64,000 nt of DNA from a bacterium 1XD42-76 (GTDB lineage: Bacteria > Bacillota > Clostridia > Lachnospirales > Lachnospiraceae). The notes below the pieces were generated by a model. That model saw only the letters and a program-made list of their open reading frames with translations, did no database searches and was not told the DNA's origin. The position numbers and the translations under genes are program-made. The stretch spans positions 62,001 through 126,000 of the forward strand of contig QZDW01000008.1 in the NCBI GenBank assembly GCA_009917545.1, written 5' to 3'. Positions within the stretch are counted from its first letter, which is position 1; each line of letters starts with the position of its first letter. This document shows positions 7,843 to 16,487 of the stretch, piece after piece.

Positions 7843-9312
7843 ATGAGAACGAACGATGAAGCGCTGTTAAAAATCAAATATAACGTCCTGCACGAGGTCG
7901 CGAAGCTGGCATTTGACGGTGAGCTTGCAGAGAAAAAGGATGAAATCCCCTTTCATCTGATTCCGGGGCCCAAAGCACAGTTCCGCTGCTGCGTTTACAA
8001 GGAAAGAGAGATCATCCGTCAGAGAGTCCGCCTGGCAGAAGGAAAGTGCCCCAGCCATATACATAGTGAAAATATTATCCAGGTAATCTCATCGGCATGT
8101 GAGGAATGTCCGATTACACGTTTTGTTGTAACGGACAACTGCCAGAAATGTATGGGAAAGGCGTGTCAGAACGCATGTAACTTTGGCGCGATTACGATTG
8201 GACGGGACCGTGCCCACATTGATCCAGGCAAGTGTAAAGAGTGCGGTAAATGTGCGCAGGCCTGTCCGTATAATGCAATCGCTGAGCTGATTCGTCCCTG
8301 CCGCCGTGCCTGCCCGGTTGACGCAATTACGATGGATCCGGAGACCGGCATCTGCCAGATCGACGAGAAAAAGTGTATCCAGTGCGGTTCCTGTGTAAGA
8401 AGCTGCCCGTTTGGCGCGATTACGACCAAGGTATACATTACGCAGGTTATCGAAGCCATTAAGGCAGGGAAAAAGGTGATCGCAATGGTGGCTCCTGCCG
8501 GCGAGGGAGAATTTGGACCTGATATCACGATGGGAAGCTGGCGGACTGCCCTCAAAAAGGTCGGATTTACTGATATGGTAGAGGTCGGGCTTGGCGGCGA
8601 TATGACGGCAGCATATGAGGCTCTCGAGTGGGCTGAGGCATATAAGGAAGGTAAAAAGATGACGACTTCCTGCTGCCCGGCGTTCGTGAATATGATTAAG
8701 AAGCATTATCCGACACTGATCGACAATCTGTCCACTACGGTCTCCCCGATGTGTGCGGTTTCCAGAATGTTAAAGGCTAAAGATCCTGAGACGATCGCGG
8801 TGTTTATCGGGCCGTGTATGGCAAAGAAGGCGGAAGCTGCTGATAAGTCGATTGAAGGAAACGCAGACTATGTATTGACCTTTGGTGAGGCAATCGAGCT
8901 GATCCGCGCTAAGGGCGTGGAATTGGAACCAGAAGAGTACGGAAGCCAGGAGGCAAGCGTATTTGGCAAACGCTTCGGAAACGGCGGCGGCGTAACGAAC
9001 GCAGTCCTGCAGTGTCTGAAGGAAAAAGGGGAAAATACCGATATCAAAGTGGCAAGATGCAGCGGGCCGGCAGATGTTAAGAAGGCGCTGCTTCTGATGA
9101 AGGTTGGAAAGCTCCCGGAGGATTTCATTGAAGGAATGATGTGCCAGGGTGGTTGTGTCGGAGGCCCCAGCAACTTAAAGCAGGAAGCCGCATGGAAGAA
9201 AGACCGCGATAATCTAATCGGCAAGGCAGACAGCAGAGGGGTGTGGGAGAATCTCGAGAAATATGATATGGATTCCTTTTCCATGCACAGAACACATAAA
9301 AGTGAGTCATAG
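7843..9312 (+). CDS. [FeFe] hydrogenase, group B-like
   Basis: Reversible proton reduction or H2 oxidation coupled to ferredoxin. The N-terminal half holds several cysteine clusters (CEECP at ~86, CKECGKCAQACP at ~131, CIQCGSCVRSCP at ~178) for 4Fe-4S centres. The H-cluster domain has TSCCPAF (Cys277, Cys278), GPCMAKK (Cys325) and MMCQGGC (Cys434, Cys438), so all ligating cysteines are present. SPMCAVSRM replaces the SPQQMFG of classical group A enzymes and GGC lacks the NGGG tail, as expected for group B. 489 residues. An AGGAGG site precedes the start. No maturase genes (hydE/F/G) are in the window. Confidence 0.9.
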   Translation: MRTNDEALLKIKYNVLHEVAKLAFDGELAEKKDEIPFHLIPGPKAQFRCCVYKEREIIRQRVRLAEGKCPSHIHSENIIQVISSACEECPITRFVVTDNCQKCMGKACQNACNFGAITIGRDRAHIDPGKCKECGKCAQACPYNAIAELIRPCRRACPVDAITMDPETGICQIDEKKCIQCGSCVRSCPFGAITTKVYITQVIEAIKAGKKVIAMVAPAGEGEFGPDITMGSWRTALKKVGFTDMVEVGLGGDMTAAYEALEWAEAYKEGKKMTTSCCPAFVNMIKKHYPTLIDNLSTTVSPMCAVSRMLKAKDPETIAVFIGPCMAKKAEAADKSIEGNADYVLTFGEAIELIRAKGVELEPEEYGSQEASVFGKRFGNGGGVTNAVLQCLKEKGENTDIKVARCSGPADVKKALLLMKVGKLPEDFIEGMMCQGGCVGGPSNLKQEAAWKKDRDNLIGKADSRGVWENLEKYDMDSFSMHRTHKSES

Positions 9313-9419
9313 GTTAGAAAAAGCAACGGAGTTCTTTGGCGGGCCAGATGGTTTCAAAAATTAGATGGCCTGCGAAGAAATGAAGAGATTCAAGTAAAGA
9401 ATAAACAAGAGGACTGTAA

Positions 9420-9454
9420 AAAGGCTGTTCCGCCGGCGCTGCGGGGCGGCCTTT
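9420..9454 (+). terminator. Hairpin after hydrogenase gene
   Basis: AAAGGC...CCGCC (9420-9434) pairs with GGCGG...CCTTT (9445-9454), about 110 bases past the hydrogenase stop. The T-run is short. Confidence 0.45.
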
Positions 9455-9469
9455 GCCGTTCTGGCGGAC

Positions 9470-9498
9470 TTGACGCAAACGTGTTTCTGGCTTAGAAT
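9470..9498 (+). promoter_or_regulatory. Promoter of MATE transporter gene
   Basis: TTGACG, a 17-base spacer and TAGAAT. It gives a ~220-base leader before the chosen ATG. Together with the preceding hairpin this accounts for the 411-base gap 9313-9723. Confidence 0.6.
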
Positions 9499-9723
9499 AG
9501 ACGACAAGGAATAAAGTGATGATAAAAGGCCTGACGGCAGTCATGACAACAGTGCCTGGCAGACATGGCAGCAAATAAATATGGCAGTAAATAAAATAGC
9601 GGGGCAGGAAAGACGATATACCAATTGCATCATCATAGCAGCCTAAGCGATAAAATGGATAATTCCTTACTGGCTGTAAGGGACAGGAACCATAAATATA
9701 TTGTAGAAAGGAAGATTCCGGAC

Positions 9724-11226
9724 ATGGAAGAGCAGGAGCAGAAAGAAACACGACAGCAGGACGACCAGGAAAGTCGGGGAGGAACCGCGGTAAAGCCGGA
9801 GCGTCTGAATAAGCTGGAGGCCGGGAACATCTGGCATTTAATCGTATCAATGGCAATCCCTTCAATCATCGCACAGCTTGTCGGCATCCTTTACAATATG
9901 GTGGACAGGATGTTTATTGGCAGAATTGAAAATGGAACGATGGCGATGGCAGCGCTCAGTGTGTCGCTGCCGCTTATCACTTGTATTACTGCTTTTACGC
10001 GGCTGGTCGGTATCGGCGGAGCACCGGCGTGTGCGATCAAGATGGGGCAGAAAGATCAGGAAGGCGCGGAGGAAATCATTGGTGTCAGTTTTGCATCCCT
10101 GATTTTCACGGGATTCATCCTGACCGTGCTGATTCTGATTTTCCAGAAGCCGGTCCTGACTCTGTTCGGAGCTGATGCAGCGACGCTCCCGATGGCCTGT
10201 GATTATATAACCATTTATGCGTTGGGAACCATCTTTGTGATGATTGCCTTGGGTATGAATTCTTATATCACGACACAGGGATTTGCCCGCACAGGGATGT
10301 TTACGGTTTTAATCGGGGCGATTCTCAACATCTTTTTTGATGCGGTATTTATTAATGTATTGGGATGGGGCGTCAAAGGGGCGGCAGTCGCCACAATTAT
10401 TGCACAGGGAATCTCCTGTGTGTGGGCGCTGGCGTTCCTGTTCGGGAAGAAGAGCCTTTTGCGGATCCGCTGGAAGAATTTCCGGGTCAAATGGAAGGTA
10501 TTGTTGCCGATCATGTCGCTTGGCGTTTCCCCGTTTACTATGAGCATGACAGAGAGCCTGATTCAGATTTCCTTCAATAATCAGCTTGGGAAATATGGCG
10601 GGACGATGGCAGTGGGTACGGTGGCGATCATGTTCAGTCTGTGGCAGTTCATTACACTGCCGACCCAGGGAATCTGTCAGGGGGCGCAGCCGATTATCAG
10701 CTATAATTATGGCGCACAGAATTATTCCAGAGTCCGTAAGGCGTGCAGAATCAGTCTGGCGCTGTGTATGGTCTATTCTTCCGGAATTACGCTCTGCATG
10801 ATGGGATTTGCCAGAAGTTTTTCGGCAATTTTCAGTAACGACCCGCTGTTGCTGCATCTGAGCGCATGGGTACTCCCGATCTATTCCGCCGGAGGCCTGG
10901 TATTTGGGGCGCAGACGAGCTGTCAGCAGTCCTTTATGGCCCTGGGGCAGGCGAAAATTTCCCTGCTTTTGGCATGCTTGCGGAAAGTGATCCTGCTGAC
11001 GCCGTTAATCTACATATTCCCGGCTACCATCGCCCGTATGCCGATTGCCGCACGGGTGTCGGAGGCGATCGCAGAATTTGTAGAGTATCCGGCTGAGGTT
11101 TTTGCGGTATTTCTGGCAGAACCAGTGTCAGATACCCTGGCGGCGGTCTGCACGACGATTGTGTTCTATACATTTTACAGGAAAAATCTTATGGGGCCGG
11201 ATAAGCCGCGTGAGGCTGCAGTCTAA
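9724..11226 (+). CDS. MATE family efflux transporter
   Basis: Cation-coupled multidrug or metabolite exporter of the plasma membrane. From the ATG at 9724 (AAAGGAAG site, about 10 bases upstream) it gives 500 residues. Longer frames from 9625 lack a good ribosome site. About twelve membrane segments form two MatE halves. Typical motifs are MAIPSIIAQLVGILYNMVDRMFIGR in the first segment and QPIISYNYGAQNY between the halves, placing it near MepA-like MATE proteins. A TetR-family gene with a damaged 5' end lies just downstream. Substrate unknown. Confidence 0.9.
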   Translation: MEEQEQKETRQQDDQESRGGTAVKPERLNKLEAGNIWHLIVSMAIPSIIAQLVGILYNMVDRMFIGRIENGTMAMAALSVSLPLITCITAFTRLVGIGGAPACAIKMGQKDQEGAEEIIGVSFASLIFTGFILTVLILIFQKPVLTLFGADAATLPMACDYITIYALGTIFVMIALGMNSYITTQGFARTGMFTVLIGAILNIFFDAVFINVLGWGVKGAAVATIIAQGISCVWALAFLFGKKSLLRIRWKNFRVKWKVLLPIMSLGVSPFTMSMTESLIQISFNNQLGKYGGTMAVGTVAIMFSLWQFITLPTQGICQGAQPIISYNYGAQNYSRVRKACRISLALCMVYSSGITLCMMGFARSFSAIFSNDPLLLHLSAWVLPIYSAGGLVFGAQTSCQQSFMALGQAKISLLLACLRKVILLTPLIYIFPATIARMPIAARVSEAIAEFVEYPAEVFAVFLAEPVSDTLAAVCTTIVFYTFYRKNLMGPDKPREAAV

Positions 11227-11246
11227 AAATAAAATTGCTTTCGGAA

Positions 11247-11343
11247 GGGCTGTTGCAAAGTACAGCTGATATACAATATATGGCTGATGTCCATGAGCTT
11301 CAAAACCATATTTTGTATACAGCTACTATTTTGTAACAGTCCC
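11247..11343. repeat. MITE-like imperfect palindrome, ~97 bp
   Basis: GGGCTGTTGCAAAGTA (11247-) faces TATTTTGTAACAGTCCC (-11343). The pairing continues inward through CAGCTGATATACAA versus TTGTATACAGCTA almost to the centre. The tips resemble the GG-CTGTTGCAAA ends typical of IS6-family insertion sequences. No transposase is present, so it is best described as a small non-autonomous element or relic, placed between the MATE gene and the TetR fragment. It may also act as a terminator, since TTTTT follows. Confidence 0.6.
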
Positions 11344-11493
11344 TTTTTGAAAATAAAAGAATTGCCCAATGAGGTATGAATCATAAAAACGCTTAAGCTA
11401 TCAGAATGGTTATATATCTGTGAATGTAACAGGGCGTTTTGAGATCAGGCAGATGCGCATTGCTGAAGTAAATTTACCGGATTGTTACAGTAA

Positions 11494-12057
11494 GTTCACA
11501 GACCTGCCGGGGCAGTCAATAAGCTGCAAATACAATGCTTCTGGCAGAGCTGGACGCAGTATGGCTATAAGAAAACGGGCATAGACGACCTGTGCCGGCA
11601 GGCTGGAATTTCAAAGGGAGCATTTTACATTTTCTTTGAATCGAAGGAAGCTCTCTTTTGCGAAGTCCTGTGTTCTGTTCAGGAGCAGATATGCGATACA
11701 GCCTCCGCAATGATTGAAAAACGAAGCGATAAATACGGTGTTGCAGAGGCACTAAAGTTCGTTTACCGGGAATACGACCGGAATAATTTTTTATACAGTT
11801 CGGACAGCAAAGACTTCACAGTTTTGATGAACAAGTTATCCGAGGAGCAGATCCAAAAGATCGAGGCGTCCAATTACAGGAGCCGTCAGCTCTTTTTGGG
11901 TCGGCCGAATCTGAAATTAAAGGTGGATGCGGAACTGGCAGTATCGGTAATCTATTCCCTGATTATGAATGTTAAAAATAAAGAGGTTCTTTTGCATAAC
12001 CATACAGAAACCTTTGACTTTATGGCAGACCACTTAATCGACAGTTTATATCAATAG
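11494..12057 (+). pseudogene. TetR/AcrR regulator without a normal start codon
   Basis: The open frame from 11494 encodes a TetR helix-turn-helix (GYKKTGIDDLCRQAGISKGA at ~11560-11619, then FYIFFESKEALF) and a ligand-binding C-terminal half ending at 12057. A TAA lies at 11491. Between it and the helix-turn-helix there is no ATG, GTG or TTG in frame; the first in-frame ATG (11710) is after the DNA-binding domain. The gene is therefore 5'-truncated or frameshifted, or uses a rare start such as CTG (11524). It would have been the natural repressor of the MATE gene. The MITE-like element lies ~150 bases upstream. Confidence 0.6.
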
Positions 12058-12062
12058 CAGAT

Positions 12063-12248
12063 GCAGGATACCCGGCAGGTATCTGAGCCGTGGGTCGGGT
12101 ATCCCGGTTACGGGCAGGCGCCGGAGCCCGTGGGTCGGGCATCTCAGTTACGGGCAGGTATTTTAGCTGCGGGTAAAGTATCTCAGTTACAAGCAGGCGC
12201 TGTAGCTGTAATTCGGGTGCCTTAGCTGCAAGCAGGTATCTTATCCAT
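12063..12248. repeat. Degenerate tandem repeat, ~39-41-bp period
   Basis: Four consecutive units start near 12089, 12129, 12170 and 12209, with a partial unit before them. Each shows a pattern like GGGTCGGGTATC, then CAGTTACGGGCAGG, then TAGCTG. The units drift in sequence from left to right. The array fills the gap between the TetR relic and the DUF4180 gene and contains no credible gene. Confidence 0.6.
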
Positions 12249-12273
12249 CCATATATTATATCAGGAGGCAGAA

Positions 12274-12651
12274 ATGAAAACAGAAATAGTGATAAAAAAT
12301 GGTACAGAGGTTGCTGTGATCGAGAGCGATGAGCTGCTGATTACGGATATCCAGTCCGCTTTGGATCTGATTATGACAGTAAAGTACGAGACAGGCTGCA
12401 CGAATATTGCTGTCAATAAGGAAGCAGTCACAGAGGAGTTCTTCGTCTTGAGCACCTGCCTGGCGGGAGAAATATTGCAGAAATTTGTCAATTATGGCAT
12501 TCGGTTTGCAGTATACGGGGACTTTACAAACTATACGAGCAAGCCGCTGAAAGACTTTATGTACGAGAGTAACAGGGGAAACGATATCTATTTTCAGCCC
12601 AGTGCTTCTCTGGCAGTTGATAAGCTTTGCGGTGTTCCGTCCAGGGGGTAA
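12274..12651 (+). CDS. DUF4180 domain-containing protein
   Basis: A 125-residue protein with a good AGGAGG site. It matches the DUF4180 pattern: a short beta-rich start (MKTEIVIKNG), ITDIQSALDLIMTVKYETGC, then a helix-rich end with LKDFMYESNRGNDIYF. The family is common in Clostridia and its function is unknown. No signal peptide or membrane segment. It follows the tandem repeat array and runs toward the C45 hydrolase gene. Confidence 0.8.
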   Translation: MKTEIVIKNGTEVAVIESDELLITDIQSALDLIMTVKYETGCTNIAVNKEAVTEEFFVLSTCLAGEILQKFVNYGIRFAVYGDFTNYTSKPLKDFMYESNRGNDIYFQPSASLAVDKLCGVPSRG

Positions 12652-12693
12652 GCCGGATATATGAGTGTGCGGCCTGTTCTGAAACATTTCTCT

Positions 12694-13740
12694 TTAGAGA
12701 AGCAGGCCTTGACGGAGCCTGTCATCACGGAGAAACGGTATTTTTCTTGGGTCGCCCTCTGCGCGGTAAATGGTAAAATCATCCAGGTCAAAGACCGTAC
12801 TCCAGACTGTCTCAAAATCGGGTTCGTGGTCGTACTGGCATAGAAAACCATAATCGCCTTTTAAAAGCCGTTCGGCCGCTTCAATAGAGCCATCGGCGAG
12901 GTACCCCTGGGAAAAACTGTCCATGACAACCTGATACCGTGTGTAAGAGCCATAATCATTCCCAACGGTGTCGTCATAGGGTTTCATTTCGTCGGAGATA
13001 AAGCGGTTGACGGTACAGACGATGCTTCCGTATTCAGAGGATTCTGCTTCCCGTATCTTCCTGGCAGATGGAGCACACTCGATGACTGCCATCCGGCCGG
13101 TCTGGTCCGCGAGCAGAATATTGCAGTTGGAGGCAATGGGCAGGGGAGCAAGAAGCGACAGAGCCTGTTCGATATCAGAAGCTTTTTCAAGCAGATACCG
13201 CACGATAAAGCATGAGTTAAATCCCGGACGTATTTTAGCGGGTTTTGTCATCACAAATGTCATTGCGACGGCAAGCCCGTGCTCATTGAACCCCTCCTCC
13301 CCATTGATAAAAGAGGAGGTTGCCATATAAAAACGGCTGCCACCCCGGGGAGTATAGAGTTCGCTTTTACTGTCATCCCTCAGCCAGGGCGGCAAATCAT
13401 TGTTCCTGCCATAAAGGAGCCGCCCGCCCGCTGAATAGGCGAATGCAGTACAGCCCCGGATCTCGACAGGGATATTGCGCTTCAGATTATACATGCAGCA
13501 CCCCATACATAACATCCAGGAGGCAAAGGTCAGATAATCCACACCAATGGTATCGCTTACCCCTCTGATTTCCTCACACACTTCCGGAAAAAACGCCCGC
13601 AACAGTTCTTCACTGTGCCTGCCGTGCCTGAGTTGAAAATGATCTAATTGGATTGGGAACAAGGTATGGCACTGCCTGAAAATTTTTCCTCGCGTTACGC
13701 CCATTTCATAATGATTACCTTCCAGATTCAAATGATGCAT
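12694..13740 (-). CDS. C45-family acyltransferase/amide hydrolase (Ntn fold)
   Basis: A 348-residue protein of the penicillin acyltransferase-like (C45) group. These are N-terminal-nucleophile enzymes that self-cleave before a Cys and hydrolyse or transfer acyl groups on linear amides. RGCTAFAY places the likely nucleophile at Cys97, followed by LLYGRNNDLPPW and GFNEHGLAVAMTF, both typical. Residues 1-96 would be the released propeptide. No signal peptide. An AAGGAGG site precedes the ATG, which overlaps the end of the AraC regulator gene, so the two are co-translated. The substrate is unknown; acylated amino acids or beta-lactam-like amides are possible. Confidence 0.8.
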   Translation of the reverse strand: MHHLNLEGNHYEMGVTRGKIFRQCHTLFPIQLDHFQLRHGRHSEELLRAFFPEVCEEIRGVSDTIGVDYLTFASWMLCMGCCMYNLKRNIPVEIRGCTAFAYSAGGRLLYGRNNDLPPWLRDDSKSELYTPRGGSRFYMATSSFINGEEGFNEHGLAVAMTFVMTKPAKIRPGFNSCFIVRYLLEKASDIEQALSLLAPLPIASNCNILLADQTGRMAVIECAPSARKIREAESSEYGSIVCTVNRFISDEMKPYDDTVGNDYGSYTRYQVVMDSFSQGYLADGSIEAAERLLKGDYGFLCQYDHEPDFETVWSTVFDLDDFTIYRAEGDPRKIPFLRDDRLRQGLLL

Positions 13741-14606
13741 TCTTGATTATCCTCCTTACAAATTGCAATCCATACTTCTGAATGGCCATATTCCGGAATT
13801 CCACCTTTGATAGGATATACCTCAATATCGGGCAGTTTTGCGTACTGATATCCGGAAAACGGCAGCCATTCTGTATAGAAATGCCGGAAGATGCGCTGTA
13901 CCTCTTCCTTAAAGCAGCCCTCATTTTCAAACACCACCCAGAGAGCAGCAGGAATGTTATATTCATACAGGCCGGAAGGTGCAGGGGTATCAGTGGCAAC
14001 CCCGATGTAATAGTAGATATTCTGCGGATTCTCATATACGCTGATTCCCAGAATTCCTTTTGGCTCCCCGGCAGGCAGGGCGCAGATCCTGGCAAAGAGC
14101 GGCCCCCGCACGATGGATTGCCAGAATTTGGGAACAATTCTCAAATTTTCCTCCATGTCTCCGACTATTGGTATACGGACGCCCACGATGTGCAGGGACG
14201 GTTTTTCCACAATACGGTATGTCATGGCATGCTCCCCTGTGATTTCAACCCGGAATCGAATCGGCGGATATACATGCAAAACGCTGCCTGCTGCTCTTGC
14301 CGCGGTCGGCGGGATCCCGTGAATCGACTGGAATGCCCGGTTAAATGCAGTCGGAGAGGAATATCCATATTTTAGCGCAATGTCGATTACCTTGCTCCCG
14401 GTTCGCTGTAAATCAAATGCTGCCTGTGTCATTTTGCGGCGTCGGACATATTCCGCCAGCGATATCCCTGTGACGTAGGAAAAAACACGTTGGAAATAAT
14501 AGGGAGAGCAACACGCAATGCGGGCAGCTTCCTCATACGATAACTCTCTGTCCAAATGATTTTCTATATAGTCGACAGCGGCTCCAAGCCGTTTCAGCCA
14601 TTCCAT
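13728..14606 (-). CDS. AraC regulator with GyrI-like ligand domain
   Basis: The N-terminal ~105 residues form two helix-turn-helix motifs (LSYEEAARIACCSPYYFQRVF and IDIALKYGYSSPTAFNRAFQ), followed by a GyrI/SOUL-like effector domain (~125-290). This is the Rob/BltR-type architecture that responds to small hydrophobic or cationic molecules. The ATG at 14606 is preferred over the GTG three codons earlier because GGGGTGGGG lies just upstream of it. It overlaps the C45 hydrolase start by 13 bases and probably controls that operon. Confidence 0.88.
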   Translation of the reverse strand: MEWLKRLGAAVDYIENHLDRELSYEEAARIACCSPYYFQRVFSYVTGISLAEYVRRRKMTQAAFDLQRTGSKVIDIALKYGYSSPTAFNRAFQSIHGIPPTAARAAGSVLHVYPPIRFRVEITGEHAMTYRIVEKPSLHIVGVRIPIVGDMEENLRIVPKFWQSIVRGPLFARICALPAGEPKGILGISVYENPQNIYYYIGVATDTPAPSGLYEYNIPAALWVVFENEGCFKEEVQRIFRHFYTEWLPFSGYQYAKLPDIEVYPIKGGIPEYGHSEVWIAICKEDNQECII

Positions 14607-14645
14607 TTTCCCCACCCCTTAATCAATACATTAAACGACATTCAT

Positions 14646-15557
14646 TTATATTTCCTCTCTTTTTTGAACAGGATTTGTAATATGGGGCAGGGCTGCCATA
14701 TATTCCTTGACAAAGATATGCGCGCTTGTATTCTGAGTTCCTTTGCGGCAGAGAATGTAAAACAGGCGCGGGCAGTAATTAGCCTCGAAATCAAGCTTTT
14801 TAATGTTAGGATAACCGTTTGTATTTACGAATCGCGGGATGGTGCCTACACCAAGACAGGAATCAATCATCAGCATTTTTGTGTGGAAGGTATTGACATA
14901 AGCGATGCTTTTCAAGGCTCCCAGAGCCTTAAAATGATCAATCAGGTCGGAAATGTTGCCTTCGGACATCGTAACCATTGTCTGGTTTTCCAGAGAGTTC
15001 CGGGTTAAAAGGGGCACTTTGGAGAGGGGATCCCTGCTGCTGATTGCAATGACCCAGGGAGAGGCATGAATGAGATGAACGATACTTCCATTCAAGTCGA
15101 TATCACAAAAATATTTGTCAGAGGTGAGGATGATATCCAAAAGTCCCTGTTCAAACCGTTTGGCAAGCTCAAGATAGCCGTACTGATAACAGTTAAATTC
15201 AATATCTGTATGCAGCCTGGAAAATTCGTATAAAAACGGTGACAACAAGTCCTGCTCGTATAGCCCAACGCCGATTTTCAGTGAATTGCGGTATCCGCTG
15301 TGGATGTTTTGGGCTTTTCTGATAGCGATATAGTACGCTTCTAAATATTTTTCTGTATCATAAAAGAATTCCTTTCCGGCGTCAGTCAGGATGACCTGAT
15401 GACTGTTGCGTATGAATAACTGAATCCCGAGTTCCTGTTCAAGGTTATTGATTTTACGGCTTAAGGAGGGCTGCGTCAGGTGTTCCTTTTCGGCCGCTTT
15501 TGTAAAATTTAAGTATCTGGCAAGACTGATAAAGCACTGTAAAGAATCAAGATCCAT
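14646..15557 (-). CDS. LysR-family transcriptional regulator
   Basis: 303 residues from the ATG at 15557, which is preceded by GAGGTGG. A winged helix-turn-helix (MDLDSLQCFISLARYLNFTKAAEKEHLTQPSLSRKINNLE region, residues 1-60) leads to a periplasmic-binding-like effector domain. It is divergent from the creatininase-like gene with a 130-base shared region containing a 15-bp dyad, so it most likely activates the creatininase/symporter/amidohydrolase operon in response to its substrate. Confidence 0.9.
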   Translation of the reverse strand: MDLDSLQCFISLARYLNFTKAAEKEHLTQPSLSRKINNLEQELGIQLFIRNSHQVILTDAGKEFFYDTEKYLEAYYIAIRKAQNIHSGYRNSLKIGVGLYEQDLLSPFLYEFSRLHTDIEFNCYQYGYLELAKRFEQGLLDIILTSDKYFCDIDLNGSIVHLIHASPWVIAISSRDPLSKVPLLTRNSLENQTMVTMSEGNISDLIDHFKALGALKSIAYVNTFHTKMLMIDSCLGVGTIPRFVNTNGYPNIKKLDFEANYCPRLFYILCRKGTQNTSAHIFVKEYMAALPHITNPVQKREEI

Positions 15558-15578
15558 AGGCCACCTCGCAGTAGTATT

Positions 15579-15593
15579 CCGATTCCGTATCGG
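15579..15593. promoter_or_regulatory. Dyad in LysR divergent region
   Basis: CCGAT-TCCGT-ATCGG is a perfect 15-bp inverted repeat 22 bases from the LysR start and ~95 bases before the divergent operon. Its size and place fit a LysR recognition site. Confidence 0.5.
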
Positions 15594-15687
15594 TCTATTT
15601 GTTTGTTTCATTTCCAATTTGGATGGACAGATGATAAGATCATATTGCACAAAAAAACAGAAAAAATGCGGGAAAGGGGCAACAATT

Positions 15688-16419
15688 ATGACAAATTATA
15701 TCAAAAAAATGAGCGGAAAGCAATATTGTGAGCGGATTAAGAAAAACCCGACGGCGATTATCACAACAGGGGCATGTGAAATTTACGGCCCGCAGCTTCC
15801 GATGGGGAGCGACCTTATGGCAGCTCAGGCGATTGCAGAGCGGGTGGCGGAGCGGATTGATGCCGTGATCGCGCCGGCAATTGAATGCGGGGAATCGTCA
15901 GCACTGGAATCATTTCCATGTACGTTTGCGCTTCCGCGGAAGATTCTGGAAGAGTATCTCGAGTGGCTGGTTAAGAAGCTAATGGGGGACGGGATAAAAA
16001 GATTTATTTTTATTACCGGCCATGCCGGAAATGTGGACACGGTCAGTTATATTATCAAGAAGCTCATCTGTCCCTGCGGGGAGTTAAAAGCCGTTCAGAT
16101 CGACTGGTGGAGATTTACCCAGGCAAATTGTGAGGGTATCTTTGACTTTACAGGACCGATGTGTCATGGGCATGCCAGCGAATGTGGAACCTCCGTATTC
16201 CTGCATCTGTATCCTGAGCTTGTCGATAAAAATGAACTGTCAAGAATCGAGCCGGTTTTGGGCGGGGAATTTAAGGAATTCATTCAGTACGCGAAATTTA
16301 CGGACAGGACACCGAACGGAACGATTGGCGATGCCACCACTGCCACGGCAGAAAAAGGCAGAGAGCTCGTCAGGCGCTGTGTGGACCGTATCGTGGAATA
16401 TTATGAAAAGAACATGTAG
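15688..16419 (+). CDS. Creatininase-family amidohydrolase, atypical metal site
   Basis: 243 residues from the ATG at 15688 (GGGAAAGGGG site). Recognisable family landmarks are TTGACEIYGPQLPMGSD near residue 30, FITGHAGN near 112 and GHASECGTS near 160. Creatininase-type enzymes open cyclic or linear amides with two divalent metals. Here the Glu and Asp ligands of the first motif are present, but the usual His of E-x-H-G is a Tyr (EIYG) and PHLP is PQLP. It may use one metal or be altered in function. First gene of a three-gene operon under divergent LysR control. Confidence 0.8.
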   Translation: MTNYIKKMSGKQYCERIKKNPTAIITTGACEIYGPQLPMGSDLMAAQAIAERVAERIDAVIAPAIECGESSALESFPCTFALPRKILEEYLEWLVKKLMGDGIKRFIFITGHAGNVDTVSYIIKKLICPCGELKAVQIDWWRFTQANCEGIFDFTGPMCHGHASECGTSVFLHLYPELVDKNELSRIEPVLGGEFKEFIQYAKFTDRTPNGTIGDATTATAEKGRELVRRCVDRIVEYYEKNM

Positions 16420-16487
16420 ATTTGTAATGGCGGGAGCGTGGAAATAGTTGCAAAGGATCCTGTGTAAAGCAGGGAAAGGAGGAGCCT

